Assembly: GCA_964553615.1 (NCBI GenBank)
Contig: CAZKMA010000012.1
Coordinates: 1-64,000, forward strand
Direction: 5' to 3'
Origin: DATKUC01 sp964553615
GTDB taxonomy: Bacteria; Spirochaetota; Spirochaetia; DSM-27196; DATKUC01
Length of the DNA stretch: 64,000 nt
How positions within the stretch are numbered: the stretch's first letter is position 1; each line of letters opens with the position of its first letter. The notes beneath the pieces are model-generated. The model worked only from the letters and a program-made list of their open reading frames with translations. It did not search any database and was not told where the DNA came from. Positions 43,121-51,492 of this stretch are shown here, in pieces. The translations under genes and the position numbers were made by a program.

Positions 43121-43684
43121 ATGGTCAAAGCGATAGTCCGATTCTTTAACCTGGTCCACATCTTCCTGGTGTACGTTGCCGAGATACTGCTCATCGCCAT
43201 GGTGCTGATCATTTTTGCAAACGTGACTCTTCGGTACGTGTTCAATTCGGGATTGAACTGGTCTGAGGAAATCGCATTGCTCATTGCTGTCTGGTTCAGC
43301 TTCATAGCCATGGGACTCGGTGTAAAAGAGAAGCTTCACATACACATCAACCTGCTCGACGAACGGCATATTCCACCGAAACTCAACGGTTTCCTGTGGA
43401 AGATACGGGACATGGTTGTTCTCGTCGTGGGAGTGGCAATGATCTACTACGGTTGGGTCCTTGTCGGGTTCACCATGCGGTCCATCATGCCGGCAACCGG
43501 ACTTCCGGCGGGACTTCTCTACCTGGTTCTGCCAATAGCCGCAATCATACTCATCTACGAAGGAATCACCGATCTGATTGGCGTGGATACTGAGGACCAA
43601 CTGGTGGACGATTACCTCCAGGGCAAGGTGCCGCTCAGGGCGGTGTTGACGGGCGGACACAACGGAGGTGACCTTCATGGCTGA
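43121..43684 (+). CDS. dctQ: TRAP transporter small permease (DctQ type)
   Basis: 187 residues with four membrane helices and the conserved segment NSGLNWSEEIALLIAVWFSF after helix 1, typical of DctQ. It forms the membrane unit with DctM and couples substrate delivery to ion gradients. It overlaps dctM by 8 bp, so the two are co-translated. The TTTGACAAGAGAG just upstream leaves a weak Shine-Dalgarno sequence (AGAG). Confidence 0.93.
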   Translation: MVKAIVRFFNLVHIFLVYVAEILLIAMVLIIFANVTLRYVFNSGLNWSEEIALLIAVWFSFIAMGLGVKEKLHIHINLLDERHIPPKLNGFLWKIRDMVVLVVGVAMIYYGWVLVGFTMRSIMPATGLPAGLLYLVLPIAAIILIYEGITDLIGVDTEDQLVDDYLQGKVPLRAVLTGGHNGGDLHG

Positions 43685-44990
43685 CCAGACAATTGCAATC
43701 CTGCTGCTTCTGGGTATTTTCGGGGTTCTGATTGTCCTCCGGGTTTCGATCACCTTCACCCTGACCATCGCGTCGCTTGCGACTGCGCTCTATCTCCATA
43801 TTCCTCTGATGGCCGTGTTTCAGCGCATGGTGCAGGGCATCAACTCCTTTTCCCTCCTGGCCATACCGTTTTTCATCATTGCCGGAGAAATCATGGGACA
43901 GGGCGGTATATCCCGCAGGCTCATTGAGTTCTCGAATCTGCTCATTGGTCGGGTCCGGGGAGGACTCGCCGAGGTGAACGTGCTTGCAAGCATGTTCTTC
44001 GGAGGAATATCGGGTTCCGCGGTAGCCGACGTTTCTTCCATCGGAACCATCATGATTCCGATGATGAAGGAGAAAGGTTACGATGCCGATTATGCGACCG
44101 CGGTCACCGTGACGAGCGCCTGCCAGGGCATCATCATCCCGCCGAGTCACAACATGATCATCTATTCGCTTGCCGCAGGTGGTGTGTCCGTCGGCAGGCT
44201 CTTCCTCGGCGGATTCGTCCCCGGCGTCATGCTTGGAATTGCGCTCATGATCCTGAGCTACGTTATTGCGGTAAGACGGAAGTATCCGAAGGAGCGCAAG
44301 TACACCTTGAAGGAGGCCGGAGGAGCCGTCAAGGATGCGATTCTGGGGCTGTTTACCGCGGTCATTATCGTCGGCGGAGTCATAAGTGGGATATTCACCG
44401 CTACCGAGTCTGCCGCCATTGCCGTTGTATACGCCTTCATCATCACTTTTTTCGTGTATCGGGAAATCCCGCTCTCTGCTCTGGGGCGAATTCTCTACTC
44501 CGGGCTCAAGACCCTGGCAATGGTCATGAGTCTCATTGCCGCGGCCAGCGCGTTCGGCTACCTCATGGCGTACCTTCGGATTCCTGCCCTCGCGACCAGG
44601 GCACTTCTGTCCATTACAAGCAACAAGGTGGGGCTGCTTCTGCTCATCAACGTGATGCTTCTGTTGCTCGGCATGATCATGGACATGGCGCCGCTCATCC
44701 TCATTGTTACTCCGATTCTGTACCCGGTGGTCGTAGGTGCTCTGGGGTTGAGTCCGATTCATTTCGGGATTATTCTCATGCTGAACCTCGGCATAGGACT
44801 CGCGACGCCGCCGGTTGGTTCGGCCCTGTTCGTCGGCTGTGCCATAGGACGGATATCCGTGGAAGACGCGACCAAGGCAATGCTTCCCTTCTACGTCGTC
44901 ATGATCATCGTGCTGATGCTCATTACCTTTGTGCCCGATATCGTCATGTTCATACCGAACCTGATAATGCCGGAGAGGGTCGGAAGTTGA
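43677..44990 (+). CDS. dctM: TRAP transporter large permease (DctM type)
   Basis: 437 residues, about 12 helices. Conserved DctM stretches are present: PFFIIAGEIMGQGGISRRL, FFGGISGSAVADVSSIGTI, GIIIPPSHNMIIYSL and LNLGIGLATPPVGSALFVG. It is the substrate-translocating subunit. The ATG at 43677 follows GGAGGTG; a GTG at 43668 sits inside that ribosome-binding site and is rejected. Confidence 0.95.
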   Translation: MADQTIAILLLLGIFGVLIVLRVSITFTLTIASLATALYLHIPLMAVFQRMVQGINSFSLLAIPFFIIAGEIMGQGGISRRLIEFSNLLIGRVRGGLAEVNVLASMFFGGISGSAVADVSSIGTIMIPMMKEKGYDADYATAVTVTSACQGIIIPPSHNMIIYSLAAGGVSVGRLFLGGFVPGVMLGIALMILSYVIAVRRKYPKERKYTLKEAGGAVKDAILGLFTAVIIVGGVISGIFTATESAAIAVVYAFIITFFVYREIPLSALGRILYSGLKTLAMVMSLIAAASAFGYLMAYLRIPALATRALLSITSNKVGLLLLINVMLLLLGMIMDMAPLILIVTPILYPVVVGALGLSPIHFGIILMLNLGIGLATPPVGSALFVGCAIGRISVEDATKAMLPFYVVMIIVLMLITFVPDIVMFIPNLIMPERVGS

Positions 44991-45003
44991 AGAGGAGTGT
45001 GCG

Positions 45004-45399
45004 GTGAGTCACGAAACAAAGTTCACGTTTGAACATGTCGCCATCAATGTGCGGGATCGGGAACCGGTTGAGCGCTGGTACCGGGAAAACCTGGGTCTGA
45101 AAGCGGTACGCTCGGTTCCAGGGAGTATGGTGTTTCTTGCAGACTCGGGCGGCCGCGTGGTGTTTGAGTTGTATGCGAACCCGACCATGCCGGTGACCGA
45201 CTTCCCGAGTATCCACCCGCTTACGTTCCATGTGGCGTTTGCGGTAGAAGATGTCGATGCCGCTGCGCGAGACCTGGTTGCCGCGGGAGCCACGATATTC
45301 GAAGCGGCAAAAGTGGTAAACGGGGATCGAATGATAATGCTACAGGACCCGTTCGGCATGGGGCTGCAGCTGGTAAGACGTACTGCGCCGATGGTGTAA
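45004..45399 (+). CDS. Glyoxalase/bleomycin-resistance-fold protein
   Basis: 131 residues with the vicinal-oxygen-chelate beta-alpha-beta-beta-beta repeat: FEHVAINVRDREPVERWYRENLGL and, in the second half, HVAFAVEDVDAAARDLVAAGA then MLQDPFGMGLQLV. Candidate metal ligands are His near residue 11, Glu in VVFELYA, and His in LTFHVAF. It may be an epimerase, dioxygenase or lyase acting on the imported acid. The GTG start is 13 bp after dctM, so it is the last gene of the TRAP operon. Confidence 0.85.
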   Translation: MSHETKFTFEHVAINVRDREPVERWYRENLGLKAVRSVPGSMVFLADSGGRVVFELYANPTMPVTDFPSIHPLTFHVAFAVEDVDAAARDLVAAGATIFEAAKVVNGDRMIMLQDPFGMGLQLVRRTAPMV

Positions 45400-45429
45400 T
45401 TACCGCGGACGGCGAACTCACTCGGTGGG

Positions 45430-46335
45430 TTACACCTGGGGCCGCGCAACTCCGGAAGGAACAGCGATCGCTGCACGGACGGCCGAGGGCTCGGGATAAA
45501 TCACAATTGTGCCCGTTTCATCTATCGTGCAGAGGTCCCGGAGTATGGAAAGCTCGCCGCTGTTCACGATGACGAGAGAGTCGCTATCGGGCTCCGGAAG
45601 GTGATATTCGCTCATGTGGGTGGTCTCTTCCCGGGCAGGCGCGTCCACAACAAAGTACCAGCCGCCGTTCGAAATACCGAGTGACACACCCGGAAATCCA
45701 AGCCTGAACCGCATCAGGTCGAAGTGGGACAGTTTTCGCGGTTTTCCCGGAGGGAAGACAAGGCGCGTTTCGCGCTCCACTCCGACAGGTCGAGGGGATG
45801 GAGGGGCCGACTGCGGTGCAGCCGCCGCAAGCTCAACCGCATCCAGCTCAAGCGGAATTTCTGCAAGCTCACGCATTATCCAGTCCCAGTCAGGAACCCG
45901 GTCAATGCAGTCCTGATGGTCGAACGTAACCGAAGTCAGTATCCGGTCAAGTCTCCGCCGATTCAGCCGAATCATGCCGGCAGACAGGGTTGTACTGAAC
46001 ACCCTTCGGTACCAGCATTGGTGCGAACTGTAGTCTCTGCAGATGTCCGGCTGTATTTCGGTTCCATGTACGGTGCATTTCGATGTGACAGGATCAAGAC
46101 GGCTGCACGTCCGGGTATAGAACACCGTCCATACACCGTCATCCTTTATACCGATTTCGACATTCTCGTGGCCGAGAAGGTCTCGCGCCACCGCAAGGTC
46201 TCTCCGATTCCGCATCTGGAGCGACCCCAGCGGGAGGTTACGACAGCACGGCGATTGGTGACACCGTGAACAGGCGGACTCGATCCATGTCTGATCGGGT
46301 CCGGGCGATCCGTTCGCCATCGGCAGGAGGATCAT
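45430..46335 (-). CDS. YkgJ-type Cys-cluster protein with C-terminal extension
   Basis: 301 residues. The N-terminal part (about 15-135) has CSRCHQSPCC (Cys22, 25, 30, 31), then TCSRLDPVTSKCTVH and ICRDYSSHQC: the CxxCxxxxCC...C pattern of the YkgJ/UPF0153 family, which may bind zinc or an iron-sulphur cluster. The C-terminal half (about 165-301) is unlike typical family members and unrecognised. It contains a Pro/Ala-rich linker and ends in a small beta domain. Family function unclear. Confidence 0.78.
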   Translation of the reverse strand: MILLPMANGSPGPDQTWIESACSRCHQSPCCRNLPLGSLQMRNRRDLAVARDLLGHENVEIGIKDDGVWTVFYTRTCSRLDPVTSKCTVHGTEIQPDICRDYSSHQCWYRRVFSTTLSAGMIRLNRRRLDRILTSVTFDHQDCIDRVPDWDWIMRELAEIPLELDAVELAAAAPQSAPPSPRPVGVERETRLVFPPGKPRKLSHFDLMRFRLGFPGVSLGISNGGWYFVVDAPAREETTHMSEYHLPEPDSDSLVIVNSGELSILRDLCTIDETGTIVIYPEPSAVRAAIAVPSGVARPQV

Positions 46336-46481
46336 AGTAAGAGATCATCTACCACTCCGCGTGGGAAGTGTCAACTCCGTCGCAAGGCCGGGTCGCAAGG
46401 CGGCCGGAGCGCTTGACATTGCCGAATATGCAGTGCAAGATAAATTGTATTTTATAGAGTTTTTAGATAAAGGGATTGGCA

Positions 46482-49022
46482 ATGGCTCTCTCACTTCGTC
46501 GGAAGATCATCCTGGTATCCTGTTGTGCGGTGGTTGCACTCTCGGCGATCGTTGGATCAATCTACTCGTGGGCCCTAACCCGGGATCTCGAGCAGGAGTC
46601 CGGCAGGACCAGTCTCGTCCTTGCCAGGGCCGTCGCACGGGCACTCGAACCCTACCGATCATATCCGTACGGACACTCTGCAGGTGATGCTGCCGCGTCG
46701 AGCGACAACTATAAGGCCGCGCTCGGTCTTGTCCACGACACTCTGCGCTCCGACCCATCAATTTCCTATCTCTATACCGTGTACCTCGATCCGCTGACCG
46801 GCACCCTCCGAGAGGGACTGGATGCAAGCACGGCAATGGTAGATACGGTACAGGTAGAGACTCCGGAATTCACTTTCGCGCTGCAACTATCAGCGGACCA
46901 TCCGGTCATTATTTACGGCGACAGGAAATACTCGGGGTCATTCAACCTGTCCATGGCAGGAGCAAATCTTCCCCTGTTGCTCGTTTCGACACCCGCGGAC
47001 ACCCGACTGACTATCGACAAAACACCCCTTCTGAACATTCCGAACGCCGGAACGCGTATCATACGGACGCCATACGGCACGGTCGATTCTGCGCATCGAA
47101 TTGTGAACGGCCACATGACCATTGGGCACCACACCGTACCCGTCTCCATCTCGTTCGTTGCTGCGGGCGAGCCGGCAATTGGTCCGGGGGCGCATTTTGT
47201 TGATTCAAAGGTGATGACATCCCGCCTTGCGGCTCTGATTCACGCAGACAGGGACTACTTCGACTCATCGCCGACGCGGACGGCGTACGGCAGATCTCGG
47301 ATAGCGGTTGCCATTTTGCATACCGCCGCGGGACAACCGGTCGGTGCAGTCGTCATCGAGTCTCCGGGCTCGGCGAACGGTGGACTTGCCGCGCACGTTC
47401 TCTGGCTTTCTCTTGCCACAACCGTCGGTGTCTTTCTGGTTGTCCTGCTTTTCGCAATCCCTTTTGCGCGCAGTCTTACCCGGCCTATCCAGGTCCTTCT
47501 CCAGGCGATTCAGCGAGTTGGAGATGGCGACCTGACGGTCCGGTTGACCCCGACACGGCACGACGAGTTCGGGCAGCTTTTTGAGGGTTTCAATTTCGCG
47601 ACCGAACGCTTGCTGCGTGGCGCGAACATGCATCGGGCTCAATCCGAGCGGCTTCGGCACATGGCCTATACCGACGAGCTGACCCGGCTCGGAAATCGGA
47701 AGGCATATTTCGAACGAACCGAGGAACTTTTCCGTGGATCCGCGGAACGGGGCCGTCCGATTTTACACGGCGTTCTGTTCATAGACATGGACAACTTCCG
47801 GGCAGTGCACGAGTACCGGAGCCACGCCGTAGGCGATTCGGTGCTCGTTGAAGTGGCCAGACGCATAGAGCGCACGGTGAAGGGGAGCGAGTTCGTTTTC
47901 AGGATATCCGGCGACGAGTTCGCCGTTGTGCTGAGAGATCTCAACAATGAGGCCGAGGCAAGAGATGTGGCACGGCGGATTCTCGACGAGATTGCCCGGC
48001 CGTACGAGTTGCAGATGGGATGCGACGTAATCAGACTGAGCGCGAGCATCGGTCTGTCACTGTACCCCAGCGACAGTGAGTCTGCCGAAGAGCTTATTCG
48101 TCAGGCAGACACGGCGCTTGATGGTGCCAAGCGCGAAGGCAACAGCGTCTGTCGCTTCTCCTCGGATATTCAGGAGCGCCTGCGTGCACGTCTCGATATG
48201 ATTGCGGATCTGCGACTGGCACTGGGGCGGGAAGAGTTCACCCTGGTGTACCAGCCAATTATCTCTGCCGACGGGAAACTGACGGGTGCCGAAGCGTTGC
48301 TGCGATGGCAGAGCCCGGAACGCGGAACGGTTCAGCCAATGGAGTTCATCCCGTTGCTCGAAGAAACGGGACTCATTGTTCAGGTGGGTCGATGGGTCAT
48401 AGAGACCGCGTGTGGTCAGGCGCGGGAGTTTCAGAATGAAGGACTCGAAGATTTCGGACTGTCCGTGAATCTTTCGCCGCGTCAGCTGGAAGATTTCGGG
48501 ATCGCGGATCGGATTTGTGAAACACTCAAAGCTACCGGTCTTCGTCCCGAGCAGTTATCCCTCGAGATAACCGAAAGTCTTATTACAGAACATGAGACCG
48601 TTCTGCCGCGTCTGGAGAAGCTTCACGAAACGGGCATCCAGGTTTCCATCGACGATTTCGGTACCGGATATTCTTCGCTCAGCCGGCTGAGTCAGCTGCC
48701 GATCGACGTGTTGAAGGTCGACAAGAGCTTCGTAGATCAGATGGATGTCGATCGACCTCATTCTTCGATAGTGGGTCCGATAGTCAATCTTGCCCGAATT
48801 CTCGGCCTCCAGGTAATTGTCGAAGGCGTTGAAACGGAATCCCAGCTCCTGGCTATCCGGGGTCTGGGCTGCGACCATATGCAGGGATATCTGTTCAGTC
48901 ACCCCCTTCCGCCGGCCGCGTTCATCGATTATGCGCGCTCGTTGACGACGGTCAGCGGTGAGCCGGTTGCGTTCCTGCAGACTCCCGTCCGAACGTTATC
49001 GGACGAAGTTTCCACGCGGTAA
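46482..49022 (+). CDS. HAMP-GGDEF-EAL cyclic-di-GMP protein
   Basis: 846 residues. Membrane helix (about 8-28), extracytoplasmic sensor (about 35-305), second helix (about 310-330), HAMP (about 332-385), GGDEF domain with SGDEF at 476-480, and EAL domain with Glu604-Ala-Leu, DDFGTGYSS at 724-732 and SFVDQM. Motifs for both synthesis (SGDEF is an accepted variant) and hydrolysis of c-di-GMP look intact; which dominates cannot be told. It controls motility or attachment in response to an external cue. The ATG at 46482 follows AAAGGGA. Its last 71 bp overlap the convergent GH32 gene. Confidence 0.94.
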   Translation: MALSLRRKIILVSCCAVVALSAIVGSIYSWALTRDLEQESGRTSLVLARAVARALEPYRSYPYGHSAGDAAASSDNYKAALGLVHDTLRSDPSISYLYTVYLDPLTGTLREGLDASTAMVDTVQVETPEFTFALQLSADHPVIIYGDRKYSGSFNLSMAGANLPLLLVSTPADTRLTIDKTPLLNIPNAGTRIIRTPYGTVDSAHRIVNGHMTIGHHTVPVSISFVAAGEPAIGPGAHFVDSKVMTSRLAALIHADRDYFDSSPTRTAYGRSRIAVAILHTAAGQPVGAVVIESPGSANGGLAAHVLWLSLATTVGVFLVVLLFAIPFARSLTRPIQVLLQAIQRVGDGDLTVRLTPTRHDEFGQLFEGFNFATERLLRGANMHRAQSERLRHMAYTDELTRLGNRKAYFERTEELFRGSAERGRPILHGVLFIDMDNFRAVHEYRSHAVGDSVLVEVARRIERTVKGSEFVFRISGDEFAVVLRDLNNEAEARDVARRILDEIARPYELQMGCDVIRLSASIGLSLYPSDSESAEELIRQADTALDGAKREGNSVCRFSSDIQERLRARLDMIADLRLALGREEFTLVYQPIISADGKLTGAEALLRWQSPERGTVQPMEFIPLLEETGLIVQVGRWVIETACGQAREFQNEGLEDFGLSVNLSPRQLEDFGIADRICETLKATGLRPEQLSLEITESLITEHETVLPRLEKLHETGIQVSIDDFGTGYSSLSRLSQLPIDVLKVDKSFVDQMDVDRPHSSIVGPIVNLARILGLQVIVEGVETESQLLAIRGLGCDHMQGYLFSHPLPPAAFIDYARSLTTVSGEPVAFLQTPVRTLSDEVSTR

Positions 49023-50442
49023 GACTCTCCAGGGCAGCCTCCCCTCCGTGGGACACAATGGAGATGCCGCTGTTCGCTGGATCCACATATACCACTCGAG
49101 TAAGAGCGCGGCGTCCGTCGTCGACATACACCTCTATTACGCTTCGATCTACGAAGATGCGCAGCGAGAGCTGCTGTTCCGGGTCATCGATTTCGTACGG
49201 AATCTTTGTGCCGTACACGTCGATGAAATGCCCGTCGAATCCAACCGATACCGCGCTTCGCCCGTCGTGTGCACGAAGGATCCGTATCTCCACCGCAGAA
49301 GCCTTCCGGAGCGCAAATGTGCACGCTATTTCGGCTGATCGATACTCTGCAGAGTCGTCCAGGACCAGTTCCTTTGAACCCAATGGTTGACGCCCCATTC
49401 GTGCGGGTGCGCCACGCAGGCTTTCGAGCTCCCTCACCGGACGCTGGACTGGATAGCCATTTGAATCGACCGTAAGCTCCCGCGGGAGGCCCAGACATCC
49501 GTTCCAGCCGTGTCCTTTCCGGAAGCCCCGCACCCAGCCGAAGAGGATAGTTCGCCCGTCCGGCGCAAATGCGGTGTTTGTTGCGTAATAGTCCATGCCG
49601 GCGTCCAGCCTGCCCTGCACCAGCGGAGTGAAAGTACAGGTGCCCAGGTCGAACCGGCCGGAGTAGTACTCCACCGGCTTGTACGGTGAAACCAGGAGAA
49701 TCCAGCGGTCACCGAGCGGGAAGAAATTGGGGCATTCGAAGAAGCTCATCTCGTAGTTCGGCTTCCGGATGAGGATGTTTCGAAAGGACCATCGGGTGAG
49801 GGAATGATCTGTAGCTTCGTAGAGGAGAACAACGAAGTCTTCGCCCGCACCGTCGTCCAGGGTTGCAGCGACCACCATGAATGTTCTTCCCTCTGTCTTG
49901 AATACGTACGGGTCCCGCCAGTCGCCCTTTACTGCCGGACCGTCGTGTGTCTCTACCGCAAGAACCGGATTATCCGGAAGCCGTTTCCACCGGATGAGTT
50001 CAGCGTCGCCGACGGCCGCCCACTGCTCGCGAGTCGAATGCTCAGAGCGTGAGCCCACCATGGTGTAGAGAAGTATTGGCAGACCTTCCGGGGTGATCGC
50101 TACACATCCGGAGAAGCAGCTGTCCTCTCCCAGTTCCAGCGCAGGAAAAAGCGCGATTGGTAGGTGTTCCCAGTGCACAAGGTCCCTTGAACGTGCATGT
50201 CCCCAGTGAATCTGATGCCAGGTGTCACCGAAGGGATTGTGTTGGTAGAAAAGATGATAGTAGCCATCGTGATAGATTGTTCCGTTCGGGTCGTTCATCC
50301 ACCCCGCCGGAGGCACAAAGTGGTACGTGGGACGTGATGGGTCGCGGGAGACGACGGGTCCAAGTCGCTCATACGCGCGTTGAACACGCGACTCCTCTTC
50401 GGCATTGCCGTTACTGCTATCGTTAGATTCACGCAAAGACAA
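48952..50442 (-). CDS. Glycoside hydrolase family 32 (sucrase/fructanase)
   Basis: 496 residues. GH32 hallmarks: nucleophile Asp51 in WMNDPNG, FSGCV, the transition-state WRDPYVF, acid/base Glu in FFECPNFF, and a C-terminal beta-sandwich with the family's FVDRSVIEVYVDDGRRALT. There is no signal peptide, so it acts on imported sucrose or fructo-oligosaccharides (unphosphorylated, as uptake is by ABC). The start appears to be TTG at 50442, with AAGGAG upstream and a 14-bp overlap with the DeoR gene, a two-gene operon. The 3' end overlaps the GGDEF-EAL gene by 71 bp. Confidence 0.92.
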   Translation of the reverse strand: MSLRESNDSSNGNAEEESRVQRAYERLGPVVSRDPSRPTYHFVPPAGWMNDPNGTIYHDGYYHLFYQHNPFGDTWHQIHWGHARSRDLVHWEHLPIALFPALELGEDSCFSGCVAITPEGLPILLYTMVGSRSEHSTREQWAAVGDAELIRWKRLPDNPVLAVETHDGPAVKGDWRDPYVFKTEGRTFMVVAATLDDGAGEDFVVLLYEATDHSLTRWSFRNILIRKPNYEMSFFECPNFFPLGDRWILLVSPYKPVEYYSGRFDLGTCTFTPLVQGRLDAGMDYYATNTAFAPDGRTILFGWVRGFRKGHGWNGCLGLPRELTVDSNGYPVQRPVRELESLRGAPARMGRQPLGSKELVLDDSAEYRSAEIACTFALRKASAVEIRILRAHDGRSAVSVGFDGHFIDVYGTKIPYEIDDPEQQLSLRIFVDRSVIEVYVDDGRRALTRVVYVDPANSGISIVSHGGEAALESLTAWKLRPITFGRESAGTQPAHR

Positions 50443-51217
50443 TTTCTACTCCTTCTGCCTCAATGTGACGCCATATCTGTTCAGGCGTCTGATCATCGGT
50501 GATCAGTTTGTTCGCAATATTGATTGATGCGATCTGCATGATTCCTTCCTGTCCGAACGATTCGTGATCGGCGACGACGATGATTTCTCGGGCGGCCTGT
50601 ATCATTGACTGTTGCATTGGGATGTCGGGTAGACTCGAATGGAAGAGCTGGTAATTACCGGAGATGCCGGACGGTTCGAGGAACAGCTTGTCAACTCGTA
50701 TTTCCCGTACAGAAGCTTCCGCGAGGGGACCAATGAGCGTTCCCTCGGACCGACGCAGTTCACCACCCGTCGCAATGAGATGAATATTGATGTTTTTCCG
50801 GAGAAGGTCGAATACGGCGACGCTATTGGTAATAACTGTCACTCCCGCCATGTTCTGCAGATGCCGTGCAATTTCTTCGGATATGGGACCGGCGGAGAGA
50901 AGGATGACATTCCCCTGATCGAGCAAAGTTGTCGCACGGGCAGCAATGCGTTGATGGGCACCATCCAGTCGAGATACCTTCGTGGTATCTCCGATCGCGC
51001 GAGAGATTTCAATGTTTTGAACCCTCGCCGCAAACGCCCCGCCGTGTCGCCGGTTTATTCGTCCGTCAGCCTGGAGGATACCGAGGTCTCGACGTATTGT
51101 CACCTCAGATATTGCAAGCATTGTGCTTAAGTCTCTCACGGTAAGAAACTCGTGGTTCTGCAGTAGCTCGATAATGCGCGCCTGCCTCCCGGTTACCGTC
51201 TCGCTCTGTCGCCGCAT
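50429..51217 (-). CDS. DeoR-family transcriptional regulator
   Basis: 262 residues. Helix-turn-helix (about 8-60, IIELLQNHEFLTVRDLSTML and SEVTIRRDLGIL) plus a DeoR C-terminal sugar-phosphate sensor domain (LSAGPISEEIARHL, LFLEPSGISG replacing the usual D-K-x-F-x-G-x-x-G-I, VVADHESFGQ). It probably represses the GH32 gene and the divergent importer until a sugar phosphate binds. The ATG at 51217 has AAGGA; a longer in-frame start at 51274 lacks a Shine-Dalgarno sequence. GATC-rich dyads in the 275-bp divergent region are candidate operators. Confidence 0.92.
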   Translation of the reverse strand: MRRQSETVTGRQARIIELLQNHEFLTVRDLSTMLAISEVTIRRDLGILQADGRINRRHGGAFAARVQNIEISRAIGDTTKVSRLDGAHQRIAARATTLLDQGNVILLSAGPISEEIARHLQNMAGVTVITNSVAVFDLLRKNINIHLIATGGELRRSEGTLIGPLAEASVREIRVDKLFLEPSGISGNYQLFHSSLPDIPMQQSMIQAAREIIVVADHESFGQEGIMQIASINIANKLITDDQTPEQIWRHIEAEGVEIVFA

Positions 51218-51284
51218 CTTATTTTCCTTATCATTAGCTGTTGGAATTGTATCACTGATGTTCTGCCGTATCAAGAAGATTAGT

Positions 51285-51425
51285 GATCATACGATCGATA
51301 TTAGCGGAAGGTGAGCGATCAAATGACCGAATAATCGCTTAATCGTCGGTTTTATTTGACAAAAGGCATTGAGCGTGCTATGATTGCGATCTATGGTGAG
51401 TGAAAATGATCAATATGATCATTCG
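51285..51425. promoter_or_regulatory. Divergent control region: promoter and GATC dyads
   Basis: A near-perfect sigma-70 promoter for the importer lies at 51356-51384: TTGACA, 17 bp, TATGAT. A perfect dyad, AATGATCA-ATA-TGATCATT, covers 51405-51423, just downstream of the predicted start, as expected for a repressor. Further GATC-containing sites (GTGATCATACGATCGA at 51285-51300, GCGATCAAATGA at 51315-51326) lie between the divergent genes. Assignment to the DeoR protein is inference. Confidence 0.7.
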
Positions 51426-51492
51426 CGAGGGAACGATAATCGTGTGGTTTCGGTCCTTTGTCACCTGAAATCATTCAAGTAGGGGGAGTCAT

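Noticed and set aside
43635..44762. Long His/Asp/Asn-rich minus-strand frame across dctM
   Set aside because: Antisense shadow of a membrane protein gene; composition typical of reversed hydrophobic codons.
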